Shown: positions 1 through 5,468 of the stretch, piece after piece
Layout of the letters: every line of letters starts with the position of its first letter
Numbering within the stretch: the stretch's first letter is position 1
Notes under the pieces: model-generated
Seen by the model: the letters and a program-made list of their open reading frames with translations, nothing else
Told to the model about the DNA's origin: nothing
Databases searched by the model: none
Program-made: the position numbers and the translations under genes
Source: an uncultured Bacteroidales bacterium
GTDB taxonomy: Bacteria > Bacteroidota > Bacteroidia > Bacteroidales > Paludibacteraceae
Length of the DNA: 6,366 bases
Direction: 5' to 3'
Assembly: GCA_945949375.1 (NCBI GenBank)
Contig: CAMFEN010000063.1
Coordinates: 1-6,366, forward strand

Positions 1-702
1 CTCGAAAATGGCACGCATCGAGCGCCCAATCTCAAAGTTGCCGAGGCTGCCAAAGCCGTCGAAAACTCGCAGCGCGATGTCAATATCTCGTTTATGAACG
101 AATTGGCGCTGATTTGCGACCGTGTTGGCATCGACACGAATGATGTCATCGAAGCCGCCGGCACAAAATGGAATTTTCTGAAATATCGTCCCGGCTTGGT
201 TGGTGGGCATTGCATCAGTGTCGATCCGTACTATTTGGCGCATAAAGCCAAGGCTTTGGGTTACAATCCGGAAGTCATCCTGTCGGGACGACGTGTAAAT
301 AACAGCATTGCCAAATTCATAGCCGACAAAACCTTGAAACTGATGATTCAAAAAGATCATAAAATCAAGAATGCCAATGTGTTGATGTTGGGCGTTACAT
401 TCAAAGAAAATTGTCCGGATTGCCGAAATACCAAAGTGGTGGATATAGCTACCGAATTGGAAGAATTTGGGTGTCAAGTCGATATTTACGACCCGTGGGC
501 CGATGCCGCACTTGTGCAACGCGAATACGGCAAGGCCGTGATAGCCGCCGTCGATCCCGACAAACATTACGAAGCCGTGATTGCCTGTGTGGCGCACGAA
601 CAATTCCGTACATTCGATTTTGCCAAATACAAAGCCCAAAATGCGGTGATTTTCGATGTGAAAAACTTTATTGATCGCTCCTTGGTCGATGCCCGTTTGT
701 AA
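1..702 (+). CDS. UDP-N-acetylhexosamine 6-dehydrogenase, TviB/WbpO type (5'-truncated by window edge)
   Basis: The reading frame is open from base 1, so the gene begins upstream and only its last 233 codons are here; family members are about 420-430 residues. A start at 94 (ATG) is only an internal methionine, because the residues before it (codons 11-31) continue the conserved family sequence. The visible part holds the helix with the catalytic Lys-x3-Asn pair (K18, N22 of the visible frame), then AAGTKWNFL, then RPGLVGGHCISVDPYYL with catalytic Cys71 (TGC at 211-213) and Asp75, then the C-terminal UDP-binding domain with TFKENCPDCRNTKVVDI. The enzyme oxidises the C6 hydroxyl of UDP-GlcNAc or UDP-GalNAc to a carboxylate with two NAD+, in the cytoplasm. 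The motifs identify the N-acetylhexosamine branch (TviB, WbpO, CapL), not UDP-glucose dehydrogenase; GlcNAc versus GalNAc cannot be decided. Glutamate is almost always GAA, unlike the first half of wzx and ugd. It is followed 13 bases later by wzx. Confidence 0.93.
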   Translation, partial: LENGTHRAPNLKVAEAAKAVENSQRDVNISFMNELALICDRVGIDTNDVIEAAGTKWNFLKYRPGLVGGHCISVDPYYLAHKAKALGYNPEVILSGRRVNNSIAKFIADKTLKLMIQKDHKIKNANVLMLGVTFKENCPDCRNTKVVDIATELEEFGCQVDIYDPWADAALVQREYGKAVIAAVDPDKHYEAVIACVAHEQFRTFDFAKYKAQNAVIFDVKNFIDRSLVDARL

Positions 703-715
703 ACAATAGTAGTTC

Positions 716-2092
716 GTGAATCTGATTGATAAAATACTCTCCCGCATGCACCTTAGCGAGACCAAGCAGAAGGTCGTTCGCAATCTCTTCTGGGCGGTTA
801 CGGGTAAGGTCGTTACTTTGCTGGGTAGCTTGTTGGTGGGTATCTTTGTAGCGCGCTACCTCGGTCCCGAGCAGTATGGACTGATGAACTATGTCGTCAG
901 TTTCGTAGCCCTTTTCCAGGTCTTTGCCTCTTTTGGATTGGATAACATCGAGATACGCGAGGAGTCCAAGTGCAAAGGTACGGGCGAGAAGGGTAGAGTA
1001 CCCGGCGTAGAGGCGAATACCATCCTCGGTACGGCGTTCGGATTGCGGCTTATCTTTGCGGCTATCACCATGCTGCTCGTTATCCTCACAGCATGGATCT
1101 TCGAGGCAGACACCTTCACCAAGTGGATGATTACGCTCTATTCGCTGAGCATGATCATGAATACTTTCGGGGTCATCCGCAACTATTTCACCTCTATTGT
1201 TTGGAACGAGTATATCGTCAAAACCGAGATTAGCCGTACCATCATCGGGGCGTTGATAAAGGTTCTTTTATTGCTCCTCCACGCGCCTTTGGCATGGTTC
1301 ATCGCAGCCACACTCTTCGATACCATTCTCATTGCCGGTGGCTACCTCCTCTCCTATCGCAAACAAATCGCCTCTCCCCGTCTCTGGACTTTCGACCTCC
1401 CCACCGCCAAATACCTCATCAAGGAATCCTTTCCCCTCCTCCTCTCCGGTGCGGCTGTGGTGGTATATCAAAAGATAGACCAAGTGATGATTGGTAACAT
1501 GATAGACAAAGCTAATGTTGGATATTTTTCCGTAGCGAGTGCTTTTGTACATGTATTAATGTTTGTACCAATTACGATTACTGATACATACATGCCGATT
1601 ATTGCTAAAGCATGGAATACCGATAAAGAAATGTACAAGACACAAAACCAAAAGTTTATGAACTTTACAGTATGGTGCACCATGCTTTGTGCTGTATTGG
1701 TCAGTTTGTTGTCGTATCCACTAATTCGTTACACTTATGGTGAACAATTTCTTGCGGCAGTGCCTATATTACAAGTATTGGCTTTCAAGGTTGTAAGTGT
1801 GGCATTTAGTTCTGTAGCAGGAAAGATGATTGTAGTTGAAGGGCTTCAAAAGTGGACTATAATCAGAGATTTAGTGGGATGTGTAGTGTGTGTGGTACTG
1901 AATTTTTTATTGTTGCCTCGCTTTGGCGTAGTTGCTGCCGCGTGGATTGCTATAGCAAGTAACCTTGCAGCAGGTTATTTCTCGTCTTTATTTATCCCCC
2001 CATATCGACATACTATGGTGTGCCAAACGAAATGCTTACTTATAGGGTGGAAGGACTTGTTTGATGTATACATAAAGAAAAATAGTCTATGA
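716..2092 (+). CDS. wzx: Wzx-type polysaccharide repeat-unit flippase
   Basis: A 458-residue polytopic membrane protein of the polysaccharide transporter (MOP/PST) superfamily, which moves undecaprenyl-diphosphate-linked repeat units from the cytoplasmic to the periplasmic leaflet. The N-terminal signature is clear: a basic amphipathic start, a first membrane helix at about 25-46, then VARYLGPEQYGLMNYVVSF (45-63) and GLDNIEIREE (74-83). The central YQKIDQVMIGNM (251-262) is typical of the family. About 12 hydrophobic segments can be drawn: 25-46, 55-74, 104-128, 136-155, 174-192, 193-213, 236-252, 270-289, 315-334, 346-364, 380-400, 403-425. The start is GTG at 716; an ATG at 746 (residue 11) is the alternative and would lose only the basic lead-in. 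A loop at about 84-99, rich in Gly and Lys, looks longer than usual. Base and codon use change abruptly near 1460: 10 of 11 Glu codons are GAG before, 3 of 3 are GAA after. The stop overlaps the wzy start (ATGA). The substrate sugar cannot be inferred. Confidence 0.93.
   Translation: MNLIDKILSRMHLSETKQKVVRNLFWAVTGKVVTLLGSLLVGIFVARYLGPEQYGLMNYVVSFVALFQVFASFGLDNIEIREESKCKGTGEKGRVPGVEANTILGTAFGLRLIFAAITMLLVILTAWIFEADTFTKWMITLYSLSMIMNTFGVIRNYFTSIVWNEYIVKTEISRTIIGALIKVLLLLLHAPLAWFIAATLFDTILIAGGYLLSYRKQIASPRLWTFDLPTAKYLIKESFPLLLSGAAVVVYQKIDQVMIGNMIDKANVGYFSVASAFVHVLMFVPITITDTYMPIIAKAWNTDKEMYKTQNQKFMNFTVWCTMLCAVLVSLLSYPLIRYTYGEQFLAAVPILQVLAFKVVSVAFSSVAGKMIVVEGLQKWTIIRDLVGCVVCVVLNFLLLPRFGVVAAAWIAIASNLAAGYFSSLFIPPYRHTMVCQTKCLLIGWKDLFDVYIKKNSL
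2089..2092 (+). promoter_or_regulatory. ATGA stop-start overlap, wzx/wzy
   Basis: The TGA stop of wzx (2090-2092) overlaps the ATG of wzy (2089-2091). The A-rich leader has no Shine-Dalgarno motif, so wzy translation probably depends on ribosomes finishing wzx. Coupling is inferred from the geometry. Confidence 0.75.
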
Positions 2093-3360
2093 TTTTTATC
2101 CCTTTTCTATATTTTACCTGCCTTACAATTTTTTTGTGGCGTAAATTAAAGTGTGTAAATGTAGCAATGTTTTTGTCCGCGGAGTATGCATTGACAGGGC
2201 TATGTGCTATTGTTTGCGTCTCAATGAATTGGTTAGATGGCGGTGGTATACGTTATACATCTCAAGATTTGGAGTTAAATGTTCTTCCAACATTTATTTA
2301 TTGTTTGCTTCACACAATTTTAATCCTTCCTTTTGCGTTATTTAATCCGCGAAAAGTAAATGAGATAAGTATTAAGCACGAAAAGTTATTTGACTATTTT
2401 GCATTTTTCTTGTTAGCAGTGTCGCTGCTGAACTTGTATTTGGTTCTTGATAATATCATTCAAGTGATTTCAGGAGGAGATTTTGCAACTCTCAGAAGTG
2501 AACATTATGCCGGAGATGAAACTTTGGCACAAAAGAAAGCGAAAGGATTACCAAGTGTATTAGGCTATTTTTATTATTTCAATCGTACAACTGTTTTGGC
2601 ATTGCCTTGTTTCTTCTATAGTCTATGTTGTTTGCAAAAAAGCAAATTTTTTAATGTAGCTCTATTATTTTCTAGTTTAAGTGTTCCATTGTCAGGAATT
2701 GTCGCAGCGGATAGAACAGAAATGATTTTTTATTTACAATCATTTTGTCTTTGTTTATGCATCTTTCACCCTTTCATTAAACAGTATCAAAAAAGATATC
2801 TGCGTATAATATTGATTCCTCTCGGAACTATTATGATTTTGTATATTGGTGCTGTTACAATTTCTCGTTTTGTCGATAGAGATCAAGGCGCACAAGGAGG
2901 TGCTTTCCAATATGCAGGACAAGGATATCTAAATTTCTGCTACTTTTTTGACCACTGTAATGATAAGCATATTCATACGGAAAGAATGCTCCCTTTATAT
3001 AATAAGATAATTCAAGATGAGATAGATTATGTAGAACTAAGAAACGAGATTAGTAGGGAACAAGGTTTTTTTATCAGCATTTTTGCTACATATTTGGGTG
3101 ACTTTTTGTGTGATACGGGTATTACAGGTATGGTAATATGGGTGGTTCTCTTCCTTTTATTAGAGTTGCTGACTCTTCCTAAGGCATTAAATGACATAAC
3201 ATTTGGGCAAGTGTTTTGGTATTATATGCTTGCAACGATTCCTATGTTTGGAATATTTTATTATCCATATTTTACATGGTTACAGGTCGTTTGTATTATT
3301 ATTTGCGCTGTGATGTCTATTTTATTTCATTACAATTTTGTATATAAATCAAAATCATGA
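2089..3360 (+). CDS. wzy: Wzy-type oligosaccharide repeat-unit polymerase
   Basis: A 423-residue multi-span inner-membrane protein, directly after wzx and before the glycosyltransferases. It is called as the polymerase that joins flipped repeat units on their lipid carrier in the periplasm. Hydrophobic segments fall near 2-17, 25-46, 66-85, 102-120, 156-182, 187-205, 211-229, 238-258, 347-363, 375-392 and 397-414. Basic loops at 17-21, 86-100, 182-186 and 231-239 put those loops in the cytoplasm, which makes 121-155 and especially 259-345 periplasmic, as expected for Wzy. The large loop carries YAGQGYLNFCYFFDHC (275-290) and an ATYLGDFLCDTG segment (333-344) resembling those in Bacteroidota repeat-unit polymerases. 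R260 and G271 are spaced as in the loose RX10G pattern described for Pseudomonas Wzy, possibly by chance. The gene is very AT-rich (16 of 60 G/C at 2341-2400). It shares ATGA overlaps with both neighbours. The assignment rests on topology, context and limited motifs, since Wzy proteins are poorly conserved; an O-antigen ligase is the less likely alternative. Confidence 0.86.
   Translation: MIFIPFLYFTCLTIFLWRKLKCVNVAMFLSAEYALTGLCAIVCVSMNWLDGGGIRYTSQDLELNVLPTFIYCLLHTILILPFALFNPRKVNEISIKHEKLFDYFAFFLLAVSLLNLYLVLDNIIQVISGGDFATLRSEHYAGDETLAQKKAKGLPSVLGYFYYFNRTTVLALPCFFYSLCCLQKSKFFNVALLFSSLSVPLSGIVAADRTEMIFYLQSFCLCLCIFHPFIKQYQKRYLRIILIPLGTIMILYIGAVTISRFVDRDQGAQGGAFQYAGQGYLNFCYFFDHCNDKHIHTERMLPLYNKIIQDEIDYVELRNEISREQGFFISIFATYLGDFLCDTGITGMVIWVVLFLLLELLTLPKALNDITFGQVFWYYMLATIPMFGIFYYPYFTWLQVVCIIICAVMSILFHYNFVYKSKS
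3357..3360 (+). promoter_or_regulatory. ATGA stop-start overlap, wzy/GT2
   Basis: The TGA stop of wzy (3358-3360) shares bases with the ATG of the GT2 gene (3357-3359), repeating the arrangement at wzx/wzy. With no ribosome-binding motif upstream, re-initiation by the same ribosome is the likely way in. Inferred from sequence geometry. Confidence 0.75.
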
Positions 3361-4250
3361 CCATTTTTACCATCATTGTTACTTATAACGGATGTAAGTG
3401 GGCGGATTTCTGTTTGGGAAGTTTGCGTAAATCTACTATCAAGACCATCCCCTTAGTGATAGACAATTGTTCTATGGATGGTACATTAGACTATATACGC
3501 GAATACTATCCTGAGGCTGTTTTGTTCCCTCAAGAAAAAAATCTTGGCTTTGGACAAGCAAACAATGTGGGTATTCGTTACGCATTGGATCACGGAGCCG
3601 ACTATTGCTTGTTACTAAACCAAGATGCCGCTATCTCTGTTGATGCCATCGAACTTATGCTTGCGCAAAGCGATGGAGAGTCTTTGGTATCACCTATTCA
3701 TATGAATGGAGATGGTACACGGCTGGATAATAATTTTAGAGATGCTACACTTTCTCGTTGCAAACCATTGCTGAATGATGCATTTGCAGGAACTTGGAAA
3801 CCGGTATATGAATGTGGAGAGGTATGTGCAGCATGCTGGTTATTACCAAGAAAAGTCATTGAAAAAATAGGTGGTTTCAATCCTTTGTTCTTCCATTATT
3901 CCGAAGATAATAACTATTATCAACGACTCGTTTACCATCATATAAAGGTTTTGTTAGTGCCTCAGGCGCGTATGTGTCACGATCGTATGGAGCGTGGAAA
4001 TATACAAGTATGGAATCAACAATGGTTGCATAACATGCTTATGTTGACTTTTACTGACATTAACTCAACAGCGGGACAATGGGGTAATAAACTACTATCT
4101 ATTTTATGGACATGCTATGTTCTGCGTTTAAAGAATGGACAATATAAAATAGGCTCTTTTTTTATTGCTATATGTAACTTGCTAGGCAAGTTGAATAAAA
4201 TCAAGAATAGTAGAATAAACGAGAAACAAATTAAATCCAATTGGATATAA
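3357..4250 (+). CDS. GT2 family (GT-A fold) glycosyltransferase, rhamnosyltransferase-like
   Basis: A 297-residue inverting glycosyltransferase that would add one sugar to the growing lipid-linked repeat unit on the cytoplasmic face of the inner membrane. GT2 motifs appear in order: IIVTYNG (6-12), nucleotide-binding VIDNCSMDGT (34-43), NLGFGQANNVG (62-72), the metal-site region LLLNQDA (85-91) in which NQD takes the DxD place, then WLLPRKVIEKIGGFNPLFFH (161-180) running into YSED (181-184), whose acidic pair is at the usual catalytic-base position, and CHD (207-209). The layout resembles WbbL-like rhamnosyltransferases, but donor and acceptor cannot be fixed from sequence. The last 55 or so residues hold hydrophobic stretches (about 244-256 and 265-277) and a basic tail, suggesting membrane association. 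The start is fixed by the ATGA overlap with wzy. The front half is GC-richer (29 of 60 at 3541-3600) than the back end (15 of 60 at 4141-4200), a small internal mosaic or gradient. Confidence 0.92.
   Translation: MTIFTIIVTYNGCKWADFCLGSLRKSTIKTIPLVIDNCSMDGTLDYIREYYPEAVLFPQEKNLGFGQANNVGIRYALDHGADYCLLLNQDAAISVDAIELMLAQSDGESLVSPIHMNGDGTRLDNNFRDATLSRCKPLLNDAFAGTWKPVYECGEVCAACWLLPRKVIEKIGGFNPLFFHYSEDNNYYQRLVYHHIKVLLVPQARMCHDRMERGNIQVWNQQWLHNMLMLTFTDINSTAGQWGNKLLSILWTCYVLRLKNGQYKIGSFFIAICNLLGKLNKIKNSRINEKQIKSNWI
4176..4192. repeat. Small inverted repeat (7-bp arms) inside the GT2 gene
   Basis: AACTTGC and GCAAGTT form a perfect 7-bp stem around the three-base loop TAG, close to the 3' end of the GT2 gene. 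The arms encode ordinary residues (NLLGKL). No T-run follows, so it is not a convincing terminator; it may pause or protect the message or be chance. Confidence 0.3.
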
Positions 4251-4261
4251 ATCTAATAACG

Positions 4262-5464
4262 ATGAAAGTATTATATGTGGTGTCTGCAACGCAAGTGACG
4301 GGTGGGGGATCCAAGTCATTTCTTAATCTATTGCATGGGGTGATACATCATGGAGTTGAACCTTTGGTGGTTTGTCCTGATCAGGGAAAAATGTATCAAG
4401 ACTTACAAAAAGAAGGAATAAAAGTTGCAAATTGTTTTTATCGTTTTAACACATATCCTCCTTTTGATAATAAAGTCAAAAATATCCTCCTATTTATCCC
4501 ACGCTTATTCGGACGGATAATGGCAAATACTATTGGTACCTTCCAATTATGCCGAATCTGTAATACTTTTAGACCGGATATTATTCATACAAATGTTTCG
4601 GTGACCGGAATAGGCTATTTTGCATCAAGGTTGTTACATATCCCCCACATATGGCATATTAGAGAGTATGGGGATGCAGACTTTGATTTGCACTATATTC
4701 CAACAAGATATTGGCAACAACTCCGTTATACAAAAGCACGTTCCTATACAATTTGCATAACAAAGGATATACAAAAGTATAATAATTTAACAAAAAACGC
4801 AACATCAAGGGTCATCTATAATGGTATCTTTCCGTATGCCGATGCGTCCTATTGTCCTTCTAAGAAACCATATATACTTTTCGCGGGAAGGATACAGCCT
4901 GCAAAAGGAGTACTTGAATTAATATCTGCATATATTGCGTATAGTAAACTTTGTCAGAATCCTTTACCTTTGCATATTGCAGGATCAGGACATGATATAG
5001 AATATACAAGAAAATGTACAAAGATGGTGAAAGATGCCTGCTTGCAGAAACAAGTTATTTTTTTGGAGGAAATTGAGGATATAAATACTCTTTATCAAGA
5101 AGCCAGTGCGGTAATAGTACCTTCTTTGCGCGAAGGGTTCGGACGTGTCGCCGCTGAAGCCATGTACCAAGGTGCCTTAGTAGTGGGAAATAACACAGGC
5201 GGTACGAAAGAACAGTTGGATAATGGCAAGATGTTGTTAGGTGAGGAGATAGGATTACCCTACGTAACGCAAGAGCAATTGGTGCAACACCTATTGAATA
5301 TCACCCATACTATACACACAGACACTTTTATTGCTACATACGAACCAATGATATTAAAGGGGCAAAAGACTGTTCGTGAATTGTATTCCAACGAACAATA
5401 TGTAGAGAATATCGTGCATTTCTATGAGGAAATTATTAATAATCAACTCGATATAAAAAACTGA
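4262..5464 (+). CDS. GT4 family (GT-B fold) glycosyltransferase
   Basis: A 400-residue retaining glycosyltransferase of the glycosyl-transferases group 1 type, acting in the cytoplasm at the inner membrane on the repeat unit. The N-terminal Rossmann domain starts MKVLYVVSA and has the acceptor-side glycine loop TGGGSKSFLNL (13-23), then RPDIIHTN (104-111) and HIWHIREYGD (129-138). The C-terminal donor domain has VIYNGI (184-189), LFAGRIQPAKGV (206-217 region) with the phosphate-contacting R210 and K215, IAGSG (239-243), and PSLREGFGRVAAEAM (287-301), which carries the E-x7-E pair E291/E299. Length is normal. I chose ATG 4262 over the upstream in-frame TTG 4241: the ATG places MKVLYVVS exactly at the first beta strand and leaves an 11-base gap after the GT2 stop, whereas the TTG adds seven unlikely residues and overlaps the GT2 gene. 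The donor sugar is unknown. The gene is AT-rich (15 of 60 at 5401-5460), and composition jumps at the next gene 4 bases downstream. Confidence 0.93.
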   Translation: MKVLYVVSATQVTGGGSKSFLNLLHGVIHHGVEPLVVCPDQGKMYQDLQKEGIKVANCFYRFNTYPPFDNKVKNILLFIPRLFGRIMANTIGTFQLCRICNTFRPDIIHTNVSVTGIGYFASRLLHIPHIWHIREYGDADFDLHYIPTRYWQQLRYTKARSYTICITKDIQKYNNLTKNATSRVIYNGIFPYADASYCPSKKPYILFAGRIQPAKGVLELISAYIAYSKLCQNPLPLHIAGSGHDIEYTRKCTKMVKDACLQKQVIFLEEIEDINTLYQEASAVIVPSLREGFGRVAAEAMYQGALVVGNNTGGTKEQLDNGKMLLGEEIGLPYVTQEQLVQHLLNITHTIHTDTFIATYEPMILKGQKTVRELYSNEQYVENIVHFYEEIINNQLDIKN

Positions 5465-5468
5465 GACC

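Larger units (their letters stand above)
1460..5461. other. AT-rich putative exchanged cassette (3' wzx, wzy, GT2, GT4)
   Basis: By hand count, G+C per 60 bases is 32 at 1261-1320 and 1381-1440, 28 at 1441-1500 (15 in its first 20 bases), 20 at 1501-1560, 21 at 1561-1620, 16 at 2341-2400, 15 at 5401-5460, then 30 at 5461-5520 and 36 at 5881-5940. GT2 has a somewhat richer patch in its front half. Glutamate codons switch from GAG to GAA inside wzx and return to GAG in ugd. I infer a block acquired by homologous recombination; the boundaries are compositional estimates, good to about 30 bases on the left. No insertion sequence, target duplication or integrase marks the edges. Confidence 0.55.

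Noticed and set aside
411..674. 87-codon plus-strand frame inside the first dehydrogenase
   Set aside because: It is out of frame with a conserved enzyme domain. The Arg/Ser/Cys-rich translation is typical of a shadow frame.
703..715. Spacer before wzx considered as a promoter or attachment site
   Set aside because: Thirteen bases is too short for either, and I saw no Bacteroidota -7 (TAnnTTTG) element positioned to serve wzx.
1341..1450. Pyrimidine-rich stretch on the + strand (about 70% C+T at 1381-1440), considered as a structural or regulatory tract
   Set aside because: It is interrupted by purines, is not a repeat, and is explained by Leu, Ser, Pro and Phe codons with C at the third position in the GC-rich wzx half.
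1268..1552. 94-codon open frame on the minus strand inside wzx
   Set aside because: It lies wholly within a well-supported flippase gene. It arises because the C-ending codons of the GC-rich wzx half read as open frame on the other strand, and its product is low in complexity with no recognisable motif.
4176..4200. Hairpin considered as an intrinsic terminator
   Set aside because: The stem is only 7 bp, the following bases are GAATAAAA with no T-run, and it sits inside the GT2 coding sequence upstream of co-directional genes.
4376..4385. Ten-base palindrome CCTGATCAGG considered as an operator
   Set aside because: It is short, single, and lies within conserved GT4 coding sequence with no second copy nearby.
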